Shown one piece after another: positions 8,518 to 17,648 of a DNA stretch of 28,748 bases. A model generated the notes under the pieces. The model was not told the origin of the DNA, made no database searches, and saw only the letters and a program-made list of their open reading frames with translations. The stretch comes from UBA1081 sp964613045 (GTDB taxonomy: Bacteria > Bacillota > Clostridia > Oscillospirales > Acutalibacteraceae). Where the stretch lies: positions 1 through 28,748 of the forward strand of contig CAZTFS010000012.1 in NCBI GenBank assembly GCA_964613045.1, written 5' to 3'. Both the position numbers and the translations under genes were made by a program. Each line of letters starts with the position of its first letter. Position 1 is the first letter of the stretch.

Positions 8518-8556
8518 TTACAATGGTAGAAAATTGATTTTCATTTTTGAGGTAGT

Positions 8557-10293
8557 ATGATGAAAAAACTGTTGGTCTATTTAAAAGATTATACTAAAGA
8601 GAGTATTCTGAGCCCATTATTTAAAATGCTTGAGGCACTCATCGACCTGTTTGTCCCCCTTGTAATTGCTGAAATTATAGATACGGGACTCGGTAATTCC
8701 GATATGGGATATATTGTGAAAATGTGCGGTCTGTTGATCGCTCTGGGGGTTGTGGGACTTGGCTTTTCCATAACTGCTCAGTTTTTTGCGGCAAAAGCAT
8801 CTGTCGGATTTGTTGCAAAGGTTCGTCATGCATTGTTTAAGCACATTCAGACTCTAACTTATACTGAAATTGACACTTTAGGTACATCAACACTCATTAC
8901 CCGAATGACAAGTGATGCAAATCAGGTTCAAAGCGGTACAAATCTCACTCTGAGACTTCTCATGCGTTCGCCGTTCGTTGTTTTCGGCTCAATGATAATG
9001 GCGTTTACCATTGATCCCGAGACGGCAGGTATATTTGCCGTTACGATACTTGCTTTGTCTGTTGTTGTTTTCGGAATAATGCTCGCCTGCATACCTCTTT
9101 ATAAAAAGGTGCAGAGCCGTCTTGACGGTGTTCTGGGAATTACGAAAGAAAACCTTTCGGGTGCAAGAGTTCTGCGTGCATTTTGTATGGAGGAAGAGGA
9201 AACAAAGGAGTTTACAGAACGAAATAATGCACTCACTTCCATACAGAAGTTCACGGGCAGAATATCGGCACTTATGAATCCGTTGACATACGTTATTGTC
9301 AATCTTGCCATCGTATGGCTGATACACACAGGAGCTGTCCGTGTAAATGAGGGAATAATAACTCAGGGTGCTGTTGTTGCACTGTATAATTACATGTCTC
9401 AGATACTCATTGAGCTTGTAAAGCTTGCAAACCTTATTATCAGCATCACAAAAGCCGTTGCCTGCGGAAACCGTATACAGGCTGTGCTTGATATTGAGCC
9501 CTCAACAGTTGCTCCCGAAGAGACAAAGGGTGTAAGAAACGGTGAATATGCTGTTGAATTCAGAAATGTTTCTCTTAAATACAAAACAGCTGCCGAGGAA
9601 TCACTTACAAATATTGATTTTAAAGTAAAACACGGTGAAACAGTCGGTGTGATCGGAGGTACCGGCTCGGGCAAATCCTCTCTTGTCAATATGATACCGG
9701 GATTTTATTATGCAGAAAAGGGGAGCGTGCTTGTTGACGGAATTGATGTGCGTGATTATTCCGAAGCTGAACTCCGTGATAAAACGGGTATTGTTGAGCA
9801 GAAAGCTGTTCTTTTCGGCGGTACAATAAGGGAAAATCTCAGATTGGGCAATGACAACGCTACCGATGAAGAAATTATGTCGGCAGTTGAAACTGCTCAG
9901 GCTGTTGATGTAATAAAGAGTAAAGACGGGGGACTTGATGCAGTTGTCGAACAGGGCGGTAAGAATTTTTCGGGCGGTCAGAAACAGCGTCTGACCATTG
10001 CAAGAGCTCTGGTTAAGAATCCCGAGATACTTATTCTTGACGACAGTGCGTCAGCTCTTGACTTCGCAACTGATGCATCACTGCGTAAAGCTATCAGGGA
10101 AAAATGCAGCGATATGACGGTGTTTATCGTTTCTCAGCGTGCATCCTCAGTCAGATATGCCGACAAGATAGTTGTGCTTGATGACGGCGAGGCTGTGGGA
10201 ATCGGAACTCATGACGAGCTTATGCAGTCCTGCGAGGTTTATCGTGAGATATATGAGTCACAGTTCAGAAAGGAGGATGCTGTCAATGTCTAA
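8557..10293 (+). CDS. ABC exporter subunit 1 (degenerate ATPase half), multidrug-type
   Basis: This 578-residue half-transporter has an N-terminal six-helix membrane domain (about residues 15-310) and a C-terminal ATPase domain. Walker A is GGTGSGKSS with Lys373, the signature is FSGGQ at 471-475, and Walker B ends ILILDDSASALD. Asp496 sits where the catalytic Glu is expected, and the switch-loop His is replaced by Gln (IVSQRASS). Such changes mark the partner that supplies the non-hydrolysing site in heterodimeric exporters of the LmrCD/BmrCD/TM287-288 kind. The next gene encodes the complementary subunit and overlaps this one by 8 nt. Substrate cannot be read from sequence; drugs, lipids or peptides are all possible. 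The start could be the ATG at 8557 or 8560. Confidence 0.93.
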   Translation: MMKKLLVYLKDYTKESILSPLFKMLEALIDLFVPLVIAEIIDTGLGNSDMGYIVKMCGLLIALGVVGLGFSITAQFFAAKASVGFVAKVRHALFKHIQTLTYTEIDTLGTSTLITRMTSDANQVQSGTNLTLRLLMRSPFVVFGSMIMAFTIDPETAGIFAVTILALSVVVFGIMLACIPLYKKVQSRLDGVLGITKENLSGARVLRAFCMEEEETKEFTERNNALTSIQKFTGRISALMNPLTYVIVNLAIVWLIHTGAVRVNEGIITQGAVVALYNYMSQILIELVKLANLIISITKAVACGNRIQAVLDIEPSTVAPEETKGVRNGEYAVEFRNVSLKYKTAAEESLTNIDFKVKHGETVGVIGGTGSGKSSLVNMIPGFYYAEKGSVLVDGIDVRDYSEAELRDKTGIVEQKAVLFGGTIRENLRLGNDNATDEEIMSAVETAQAVDVIKSKDGGLDAVVEQGGKNFSGGQKQRLTIARALVKNPEILILDDSASALDFATDASLRKAIREKCSDMTVFIVSQRASSVRYADKIVVLDDGEAVGIGTHDELMQSCEVYREIYESQFRKEDAVNV

Positions 10294-12061
10294 GTCTAAA
10301 AAAGCTCCTGCGGGAACTCTTAAAAAGATCCTCAGACACATTAAAAGATACAGACTTCTCCTTGCCTTGTCCGTAATCCTTGCGACTCTGAGTGTTGCAG
10401 GTACGCTGTATGCTCCCATTCTGGTGGGTGATGCCATCGACCTTATCGTTGATAAGGGAAATGTCGATTTTGCAAAGCTCGGTACGCTCCTTCTTGAGAT
10501 CGGTGTTATAGCGGCGGCAGTTGCTCTTGTTCAGTGGCTTATGAATACTGTCAACAACAGAATAACTTATCATGTTGTAAGAAATGTCAGAGATGAAGCT
10601 TTCAGAAAGATTCAGATACTTCCTTTAAAATATATTGATTCTCACCCTTACGGCGATACGGTCAGCCGTGTTATTGCCGATGCAGATCAGTTTGCAGATG
10701 GCTTACTTATGGGATTTACACAGCTTTTTACGGGAATCGTTACTATTGTCGGCACTCTCGCTTTTATGCTCAGTATCAACCGGAAGATAGCTCTTGTTGT
10801 GGTTATTCTGACTCCCTTGTCGCTGTTCGTGGCAAGATTTATTGCAAAGAAGACCTATTCAATGTTCAGACTGCAATCAGAAACAAGAGGAGAGCAGACT
10901 GCGTTCATTGATGAAATGATAGGCAATCAGAAGACAGTCAAGGCTTTCGGCAGAGAAGACGAAAATACAGAAAAATTTGATGAAATAAATTCACGTCTTG
11001 AAAAATTTTCTTTGAAAGCAACCTTCTTTTCTTCTCTTACAAACCCTTGCACTCGTTTTGTCAACAGCGTAGTTTATGCATTTGTTGCTCTTACGGGGGC
11101 ATTGGCTGTGACAGGATACGGCTTTACCGTCGAAACTGTTTTTACGGTAGGCGGACTCAGCTGCCTTCTGAGCTATGCAAACCAGTATACAAAACCGTTC
11201 AATGAGATATCCGGTGTCATAACTGAGCTTCAGAATGCTTTTGCCTGTGCCGCAAGAATTTTTGAACTCATTGACGAAGAGCCTCAGATCCCCGAAAAGG
11301 ATGATGCAAAAACTCTCCGTAATATTCAAGGTAACGTAAAACTTGATAATGTAAGCTTTTCCTATGTTAAAGAAAAGAAGCTTATCGAAAATCTAAATCT
11401 TGATGTGAAGCCCGGTCAGCGTATTGCCATAGTCGGACCTACAGGCTGCGGCAAGACGACTCTTATCAATCTTCTTATGCGTTTTTACGATGTGGATTCG
11501 GGAAGCGTAAATGTTGAAGATATTGATATAAGAGATATTACAAGAAAAAGTCTGCGTTCGGGCTTCGGCATGGTATTGCAGGAGACATGGATACGTGAAG
11601 GCACCGTAAGGGATAATATCGCAATGGGCAAAACTGATGCAACTGACGAAGAGATAATCGCCGCCGCAAAGGCTGCTCATGCACATTCTTTTATAAAAAG
11701 ACTTCCCGACGGTTATAATACTGTTATAGGTGAGGATGCAGGCGGACTTTCACAGGGACAGAAACAGCTTTTGTGCATTTCAAGACTGATGCTCTGTCAG
11801 CCGCCGATGCTTATTCTCGATGAGGCTACCTCTTCGATCGATACCCGAACGGAGATACGCATTCAGAAGGCATTTCTTAAGCTGATGAAGGGAAGAACTA
11901 CATTTATCGTTGCCCACAGACTTTCAACCATAAGAGAATCGGACGTTATACTCGTAATGCGTGACGGTCATGTTGTTGAGCAGGGTGACCATGTCTCTCT
12001 TCTTAAAAAGAACGGCTTTTATGCTGAGCTTTACAACAGTCAGTTTGAAAATGTTTCATAA
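10286..12061 (+). CDS. ABC exporter subunit 2 (catalytic ATPase half), multidrug-type
   Basis: The start is the ATG at 10286, giving 591 residues, because AAAGGAGG ends 9 nt before it. It overlaps the stop of subunit 1 by 8 nt, so translation is probably coupled and the two are made in equal amounts. Six membrane helices fill roughly residues 20-320. The ATPase domain has Walker A GPTGCGKTT (Lys390), Walker B LILDEATSSID with the catalytic Glu513, and a canonical VAHRLST switch loop. Its signature is LSQGQ (488-492) in place of LSGGQ. In the head-to-tail dimer this altered signature faces the Walker B Asp of subunit 1, which builds one degenerate and one competent ATP site. Pyruvate kinase follows 30 nt downstream. 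Confidence 0.94.
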   Translation: MSKSKKAPAGTLKKILRHIKRYRLLLALSVILATLSVAGTLYAPILVGDAIDLIVDKGNVDFAKLGTLLLEIGVIAAAVALVQWLMNTVNNRITYHVVRNVRDEAFRKIQILPLKYIDSHPYGDTVSRVIADADQFADGLLMGFTQLFTGIVTIVGTLAFMLSINRKIALVVVILTPLSLFVARFIAKKTYSMFRLQSETRGEQTAFIDEMIGNQKTVKAFGREDENTEKFDEINSRLEKFSLKATFFSSLTNPCTRFVNSVVYAFVALTGALAVTGYGFTVETVFTVGGLSCLLSYANQYTKPFNEISGVITELQNAFACAARIFELIDEEPQIPEKDDAKTLRNIQGNVKLDNVSFSYVKEKKLIENLNLDVKPGQRIAIVGPTGCGKTTLINLLMRFYDVDSGSVNVEDIDIRDITRKSLRSGFGMVLQETWIREGTVRDNIAMGKTDATDEEIIAAAKAAHAHSFIKRLPDGYNTVIGEDAGGLSQGQKQLLCISRLMLCQPPMLILDEATSSIDTRTEIRIQKAFLKLMKGRTTFIVAHRLSTIRESDVILVMRDGHVVEQGDHVSLLKKNGFYAELYNSQFENVS

Positions 12062-12091
12062 TCTATTTTTCCACGGCAAAGGTGATGCACA

Positions 12092-13510
12092 ATGAAAAGA
12101 ACAAAGATAGTCTGCACATTGGGACCGGCATCCTCAGACGAAAAAATAATTGCAAAAATGCTTCAGAACGGAATGAATGTTGCCCGTTTCAATTTTTCAC
12201 ACGGCACACATGAATACCATAAGGAAATGATGGAAACATTCCGCAAGGTACGTGATAAATCGGGGGTTCCCGCAGCGATAATGCTTGACACCAAGGGACC
12301 TGAGATAAGGCTTAAGAATTTTAAAAACAAGTCCGTAACAATACACGACGGTGCCGAATATACGCTTACCTCAAGAGACATAGAGGGCGATGAATCTGCG
12401 GTTGCGATAACTTATACTGAGCTTCCCGAACAGCTCGCAAGCGGTGACAGAGTGCTTATTGATGACGGCAGAGTTGAGCTTAAGGTTATTGACACTACCG
12501 AAACGGATATTCATTGCCGTGTTGTAACCGGCGGAGAGATATCGGATAAAAAAGGTGTTAATATCCCCGGTAAGCATCTTGATTTTCCCTATATCAGCAA
12601 GCAGGATGAATCAGATCTTATTTTCGGTGTTGAGCAGAATGTGGATTTCGTTGCCGCATCTTTTGTCCGTTCAAAGGAGGACGTTATTGCGGTCAGAAAC
12701 CTGCTTGATTATTACGGCGGACACAATATCAAAATAATTTCTAAAATAGAGAATATTGAAGGCGTGGAGAATTTTGATGAGATACTCAGATATTCCGACG
12801 GAATAATGGTTGCCCGGGGCGACATGGGTGTTGAGATCGAATACGAAAAGCTTCCCGGACTTCAGAAATCATTTATAAAGAAATGCTATCAGGCAGGCAA
12901 AATGGTCATAACTGCCACTCAGATGCTTGAATCCATGATCCACAGCAGTACACCCACAAGAGCCGAAATAACTGATGTTGCTAACGCTGTTTTTGACGGT
13001 ACATCTGCAGTCATGCTTTCCGGTGAAACTGCAATGGGTGAGCATCCCGATCTTGCTGTCAGTGTTATGGCAAGAATTGCCTGTCAGGCGGAAAATGATG
13101 CTTTTTCAATGAACAGCTACTCCGATGCGATGTATGAAAATAACGCTGATGACACGGCAAACGCAATCTGCGATGCAGCATGTACAACTGCAAAGGATAT
13201 AAAAGCCGCTGCAATTATAGCTGTCACAATGTCGGGACTGACTGCAAGACGAGTCTCTAAATTCAGACCGCATGAGATTATTGTTGCCGCAACTCCGGAC
13301 GAGCAGACCTTCCATCAGCTTGCATTATCATGGGGAGTATTCCCTGTAAGGGCACTTATTCAGAATGATGCGGAATCTCTTTTCAGACATGCAATTGCCT
13401 GTGCAAAAAAAGACGGTTATATCAATGACGGCGACAGAGTCGTTATAACTGCAGGTAACGGCGGCACGACAAACGTGCTCAGAGTTGAGGTAGTAAGCAC
13501 AAAACAATAA
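12092..13510 (+). CDS. pyk: Pyruvate kinase
   Basis: The 472-residue enzyme makes pyruvate and ATP from phosphoenolpyruvate and ADP in the last step of glycolysis. It starts MKRTKIVCTLGPAS and carries NFSHGTHE and MLDTKGPEIR. The active-site block is ISKIENIEGVENFDEIL followed by SDGIMVARGDMGVEI, and the TQMLESMIHSSTPTRAE stretch is intact. Residues about 350-472 are the regulatory C domain. It lacks the extra phosphohistidine domain seen at the C-terminus in Bacillus, giving the common shorter form. AAAGGTGATG precedes the start. It lies only 30 nt after the exporter genes with no terminator between, so it may be transcribed with them, although no functional link is obvious. Confidence 0.98.
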   Translation: MKRTKIVCTLGPASSDEKIIAKMLQNGMNVARFNFSHGTHEYHKEMMETFRKVRDKSGVPAAIMLDTKGPEIRLKNFKNKSVTIHDGAEYTLTSRDIEGDESAVAITYTELPEQLASGDRVLIDDGRVELKVIDTTETDIHCRVVTGGEISDKKGVNIPGKHLDFPYISKQDESDLIFGVEQNVDFVAASFVRSKEDVIAVRNLLDYYGGHNIKIISKIENIEGVENFDEILRYSDGIMVARGDMGVEIEYEKLPGLQKSFIKKCYQAGKMVITATQMLESMIHSSTPTRAEITDVANAVFDGTSAVMLSGETAMGEHPDLAVSVMARIACQAENDAFSMNSYSDAMYENNADDTANAICDAACTTAKDIKAAAIIAVTMSGLTARRVSKFRPHEIIVAATPDEQTFHQLALSWGVFPVRALIQNDAESLFRHAIACAKKDGYINDGDRVVITAGNGGTTNVLRVEVVSTKQ

Positions 13511-13521
13511 TTTATCGAACC

Positions 13522-13618
13522 AATTAACAATGTATAATGTACAATTTACAATTGTGCAGTTGCGATACAGGCGGTTTTTTCTAATCATTGTACATTGTAC
13601 ATTGTAAAATTGTTCATT
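13522..13618. repeat. Palindromic repeat with CATTGTA heptamers after pyk
   Basis: Two arms of about 33 nt (13522-13554 and 13586-13618) are imperfect reverse complements with a one-base offset. The right arm contains three perfect tandem CATTGTA units (13586-13606), and the left arm holds decayed complements of the same unit. The 31-nt loop includes a run of six Ts. The RNA would form one long hairpin between pyk and the lacZ promoter and might act as a weak terminator. Similar TACAATG-rich palindromes occur between genes in other Clostridia in my recollection, which suggests a small non-coding mobile or expanding element. Confidence 0.6.
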
Positions 13619-13646
13619 ATAAGACCAGGACAAATTCTGTTTTGTC

Positions 13647-13676
13647 TTGCATTTCATATTGCTGTAATGCTATAAT
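13647..13676 (+). promoter_or_regulatory. Strong sigma-A promoter of the beta-galactosidase gene
   Basis: TTGCAT at 13647-13652, an 18-nt spacer and a perfect TATAAT at 13671-13676 are present. TG lies one base before the -10, making it an extended -10 promoter. The leader would be about 34 nt. No catabolite-responsive element matching TGWAANCGNTNWCA was found nearby. Confidence 0.8.
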
Positions 13677-13716
13677 TAACTTGTATAAAAATATTATAAA
13701 AACAGGGGAGATACAT

Positions 13717-16700
13717 ATGAAGACTTTACCTATCTGGCAAGATATAAACGTATTCAGTGTAAATACTGAAAAACGTTCGGCAGCAGGTTTTCCCGTTTGT
13801 CCCGAAAACGGAAAGAAAAAAGTCAGATGTCTTAACGGCACATGGAAATTCAGATTTCAGCCCGACAGCACTCATATCCTCAACGGTTATCAGCAGCCTG
13901 ATTTTGATACAGGGCTTTTTGATGATCTTGAAGTGCCCTCCGAGTGGCAGATAAAGGGCTACGGAACACCGATCTATACCAATATCAATTATCCGAAGCC
14001 TGTTTCAATGGTGAACATTCCTCATATTGATGATACTGTCAATCCCTGCGGTCTTTATGTCAAGGATTTTGAGCTTGAAGAGACTGATGACAATGTGTTT
14101 ATTCATTTCGGAGGTATCAACTCCTGCGGAGAAGTCTACGTTAACGGTGAATTTGCGGGCTATTCTCAGGATACGTTTGATGAGACCGAGTATGATATCA
14201 CAAAGTATGTGCATGCAGGCAAAAACAGACTTGCTGTTACCGTTCATCAGTTCTGTGACGGCAGCTATCTCGAGGATCAGGATATGTGGCGTCTTTCGGG
14301 TATTTTCCGTGACGTAAACATCGTTTTTAAGCCCAAAAAATATATCCGTGACTACTACATAAGAAGTGAATTCAGTGATGATTACAAGAAGGCTGAATTC
14401 AAGATCGATACTGAGATAGAAACAAGAGGAGCTGCGTTTGAAGGCGGTAAGCTTCTTGTTGAAATACTTGACCCCAAGGGTAAAGTGTTCGCTTCTGCCG
14501 AGTCGGAAATAAAGGAAATGAGCGATTCCGATACAAAGAAGAGTTTTATAAGCAAAAATGTGTCGGGCTTTAAGCTCTGGAGCCATGAAAATCCCTATCT
14601 TTATACTGTCCGTGTAACTCTTTTTGAGGGGGATAAGGTTTCAGATGTCAGAGAGCATAAATACGGTTTCCGTGAAGTAAAAACAGCAAAATATGACCCT
14701 GAAACAAAAAGAGGTCCGTTTATTCTCCTTAACGGTGTGCCCCTTAAGATTTGCGGTGTGAACAGACATGATTTCCACCCCGACTACGGCCATGCAGTGC
14801 CTGAGACGATTACAAGAGCCGATCTTGAAATGCTCAAGAGAAGCAATATTACAAATGTCAGAACGAGTCATTATCCCAATACCCGCAGATTTTATGAACT
14901 GTGTGATGAGATAGGTATTCTCGTAATGAGTGAAAATAACCTTGAAACTCACGGCCTTGCCATAAAGATACCCGGCAGTGATCCCAAGTGGAGTGCTCAG
15001 TGCTGTTACAGAATGGCAAATATGGTCGAATCCTATAAGAATCATTCCTGTATTCTTTTCTGGTCTCTCGGTAATGAAAGCGGAAACGGTAAAACTTTTG
15101 CCGATATGAAACAGACTGCTCTGAGAATTGATAATACAAGACCGATACATTATGAGCCCGATGCATATCTGGAGGTATCCGATCTGATGAGTGAGATGTA
15201 CACCGTTCAGAATCAGATGCAGGAGATCGGCGAGAACAAAACTCATATTCATTCAAAAGCATTGTGGAATCTGCAGATGGGTTACCGTCTGACTCCCGAA
15301 ATGTATCGTGACAAACCCTTTATCCAGTGCGAATACAGCCATGCGATGGGCAACAGTATGGGCAATTTCTCCGATTATTGGGAGGATTTTAAGAAGTATG
15401 ACCGTCTTGCAGGCGGATATATATGGGATTTTGCCGATCAGGCAATAAGGACGACCACCCCCGACGGTAAGGATAAATGGAATTACGGCGGTGACTTCGG
15501 TGACAAGCCCAATGACGGAAACTTTGCTTTTAACGGCGTTTTCAGAGGTGACCGTTCACCGAATCCCCATTATTATGAAGTTGTCAAGTGCTATCAGCAG
15601 GTGGATTTCACCCTCAGCGGTAATACTGTCAATATTCTTAACAGATTTATGTTCACATCCTTGAAGAACTTCAGACTGAGGATGGTTCTGAGCAATCAGC
15701 AGGGTATTGTCTGTGAAGAAACTGTTGATCTCCCCGATACAAAGTATATGGAAACAGCTAAGATAGAAGTTCCCTTTGAGATGAGTCAGTCGGGAGAGAG
15801 CACACTGGATGTATATATAACCCTCAAATCTGCAAAAATGAAGCTTCCTAAGGGGCATCTGATGGCAAGAGAGCAGTTCGTCCTCGGTTCTTATATGTAC
15901 ATGACTGCGAAACCCGACGACGGAAAAATAAATATCGAGGATTCGGGGACAGATTACATTGTCAGCGGTGAGGACTTCTGTCTTAAGGTCTCAAAGAAAA
16001 GCGGCGAGCTGTATTCCTATAAGCTTGACGGAAAAGAGTGTCTGAAGAGCGGAATCAAGCCTTGCTTCGGCAGAGCAAATATAGATAATGAGCGTATGGC
16101 ACAGATTCCTGTTGATCTTGTTAAAGATGTACTCGGTCTGAATGCGTTCAGAAGAGCATCGGAAAATATCAGAGCAACCTCCGTAAAGACTGAAAATTAC
16201 AACGGCTGTATAAAAATTACGGTGGATTGGAGCATGAAATTCGTTGATAATGTGAGAACCGAATATATTGTCACGCCCAAAGGCAGAATAATCACAAGTC
16301 TGACATGCCGTAACATAACTCCTTACGATATGCCCAGATACGGAATAACTTTTGAGCTCAATTACGGCATTGACGGTATCAGATATTACGGTAAAGGTCC
16401 CCATGAGAATTACTGTGACAGAAAAACAGGTGCATTTCTGGGTGTATATGAGTTTGACTCATGCGAAGATTTTATTCACGACTATCTGTTCCCTCAGGAA
16501 AATGCAAACCGTTGCGATGTAAGATGGCTTGAAGTCGGTAAAGAGCTGAAGCTTCGTGTCGATGCAGTTTCAAAGGCTTTTGAAGCAAGTGTACATCCGT
16601 ATACACTTCGTGAACTTCAGACAGCAGATCATTCATGTTATCTGCCCAAGCACGATTTCCTTACTGTTCATATTGACGGCGGACAGCACGGTGTCGGCGG

Positions 16701-16791
16701 CGATATTCCTGCAATAGCTGCACTTAAACCGCAGTACAAGCTTCCCAAGTTCAAAAAACTTTCAATGCAGTGCATAATATCTTTTAAATAA
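13717..16791 (+). CDS. lacZ: Beta-galactosidase, LacZ type, glycoside hydrolase family 2
   Basis: The protein has 1024 residues from the ATG at 13717, which has AGGGGAG six nt upstream; upstream in-frame starts precede the promoter and are rejected. It hydrolyses terminal beta-D-galactosides such as lactose, in the cytoplasm since there is no signal peptide. The length matches E. coli LacZ. Domains in order are a sugar-binding jelly roll (IYTNINYPKP, about residue 90), an Ig-like domain, a TIM barrel from about 330 (GVNRHDFHPDYGHAV), a linker domain, and the LacZ small-chain domain from about 760. The acid/base is Glu454 in SLGNESGNG and the nucleophile Glu539 in CEYSHAMGNS, close to the E. 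coli positions 461 and 537. It is monocistronic or co-transcribed with the lipoprotein gene downstream. Confidence 0.97.
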   Translation: MKTLPIWQDINVFSVNTEKRSAAGFPVCPENGKKKVRCLNGTWKFRFQPDSTHILNGYQQPDFDTGLFDDLEVPSEWQIKGYGTPIYTNINYPKPVSMVNIPHIDDTVNPCGLYVKDFELEETDDNVFIHFGGINSCGEVYVNGEFAGYSQDTFDETEYDITKYVHAGKNRLAVTVHQFCDGSYLEDQDMWRLSGIFRDVNIVFKPKKYIRDYYIRSEFSDDYKKAEFKIDTEIETRGAAFEGGKLLVEILDPKGKVFASAESEIKEMSDSDTKKSFISKNVSGFKLWSHENPYLYTVRVTLFEGDKVSDVREHKYGFREVKTAKYDPETKRGPFILLNGVPLKICGVNRHDFHPDYGHAVPETITRADLEMLKRSNITNVRTSHYPNTRRFYELCDEIGILVMSENNLETHGLAIKIPGSDPKWSAQCCYRMANMVESYKNHSCILFWSLGNESGNGKTFADMKQTALRIDNTRPIHYEPDAYLEVSDLMSEMYTVQNQMQEIGENKTHIHSKALWNLQMGYRLTPEMYRDKPFIQCEYSHAMGNSMGNFSDYWEDFKKYDRLAGGYIWDFADQAIRTTTPDGKDKWNYGGDFGDKPNDGNFAFNGVFRGDRSPNPHYYEVVKCYQQVDFTLSGNTVNILNRFMFTSLKNFRLRMVLSNQQGIVCEETVDLPDTKYMETAKIEVPFEMSQSGESTLDVYITLKSAKMKLPKGHLMAREQFVLGSYMYMTAKPDDGKINIEDSGTDYIVSGEDFCLKVSKKSGELYSYKLDGKECLKSGIKPCFGRANIDNERMAQIPVDLVKDVLGLNAFRRASENIRATSVKTENYNGCIKITVDWSMKFVDNVRTEYIVTPKGRIITSLTCRNITPYDMPRYGITFELNYGIDGIRYYGKGPHENYCDRKTGAFLGVYEFDSCEDFIHDYLFPQENANRCDVRWLEVGKELKLRVDAVSKAFEASVHPYTLRELQTADHSCYLPKHDFLTVHIDGGQHGVGGDIPAIAALKPQYKLPKFKKLSMQCIISFK

Positions 16792-16810
16792 AACAGATTT
16801 GTAATAATAC

Positions 16811-16839
16811 TTGATTTTTTCAGACAAATGTTGTATTAT
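16811..16839 (+). promoter_or_regulatory. Sigma-A promoter of the lipoprotein-SDR pair
   Basis: TTGATT at 16811-16816, a 17-nt spacer and TATTAT at 16834-16839 lie about 57 nt before the lipoprotein start. No terminator follows lacZ, so read-through from lacZ is also possible. Confidence 0.7.
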
Positions 16840-16895
16840 TAATAAAGTTAAAACAGTAAATTAAAAAAATATTAAGATTAAAAGGTGATGCTAAA

Positions 16896-17648
16896 ATGAA
16901 AAAAACATTATGTGTGCTTATCGCTTTGATGCTTTGTGTCGCTGTTGTTTTCTCCGGCTGTAACGACGATACAACACCCGGCACAGTTGAAGATAATTCA
17001 GCTGCTTCAGTTGAAGAGGGTCTCGGCAATGTAAGAAGTGATAATCAGATCGAAGAAGGCGAATCTATCAGTCAAAAGTACATAGGTTCTCAGGTTGAAG
17101 TCTTTATTAAGGGCTCATACTATATGGAGGGCACTATTTATTCTACAGGTACAGTTATGCCCGTAAAGCTTGCTACTGACGGTACAAACTTCCACTTTAC
17201 AACTACAATGTCCGATATCTCTATAGGTGTTCTTATTCTTGATGACGCAACATACCTTATTCAGCCTAATGCAAATATTTATACAGAGCTTTCTGAGAGA
17301 CTTGTCAAGGCTCTTGGTATTGAAGATGAGTTTGACGTAGCCGAGCTTACAAACTTTAAGGCAGAAGATGTTGATAACACAGTTTCAAAGATAAATCAGT
17401 CTGCAGTTACCATCAACGGTGTTGCAGGTCTTTGCAACGAGTATGTATATGATGAAACAACAGTCAGACTTTACTCTATAGGCGATAAGCTTATCCAGGT
17501 CGATAACTACAACAGTGACGGTGTTATTACAATGCAGATCGTTGTTGACAATATCGTTGAGACGATCCCTTCAAATCAGCTTACTCTCAAGGGAATGGAG
17601 CAGGCTTCCGTAACTTCCTTCATTTCTTCATTCATGAAAGTTCAGTGA
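16896..17648 (+). CDS. Predicted lipoprotein of unknown function
   Basis: This 250-residue protein begins with a lipoprotein signal peptide: MKK, a hydrophobic core, and the lipobox VFSGC with Cys22 as the predicted lipid-modified residue. It should therefore sit on the outer face of the membrane. Residues about 23-60 are an acidic Ser/Glu-rich linker. The remainder alternates short beta strands (EVFIKGSYYMEGTIYS, PVKLATDGTNFHFTTT, TYLIQPNANIYTEL), a pattern that recalls LolA/LppX-like half-barrel folds; this is only a fold guess by eye. I recognise no named family. AAAAGGTGATG gives a strong ribosome binding site, and the SDR gene follows with its start overlapping this stop. Confidence 0.85.
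   Translation: MKKTLCVLIALMLCVAVVFSGCNDDTTPGTVEDNSAASVEEGLGNVRSDNQIEEGESISQKYIGSQVEVFIKGSYYMEGTIYSTGTVMPVKLATDGTNFHFTTTMSDISIGVLILDDATYLIQPNANIYTELSERLVKALGIEDEFDVAELTNFKAEDVDNTVSKINQSAVTINGVAGLCNEYVYDETTVRLYSIGDKLIQVDNYNSDGVITMQIVVDNIVETIPSNQLTLKGMEQASVTSFISSFMKVQ

Noticed and set aside
10172..10285. Upstream start for ABC subunit 2
   Set aside because: It would overlap subunit 1 by more than 100 nt without a ribosome binding site; AAAGGAGG marks the ATG at 10286.
13586..13606. CATTGTA repeats as a CRISPR or iteron array
   Set aside because: Only three 7-bp units without spacers, and no cas or replication gene nearby; the palindromic context explains them better.
13588..13716. N-terminal extension of the beta-galactosidase frame
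   Set aside because: It covers the promoter and part of the palindromic repeat; the ATG at 13717 has a good ribosome binding site and gives the normal LacZ length.
13511..13716. Catabolite-responsive element near the lacZ promoter
   Set aside because: No sequence close to TGWAANCGNTNWCA was found.
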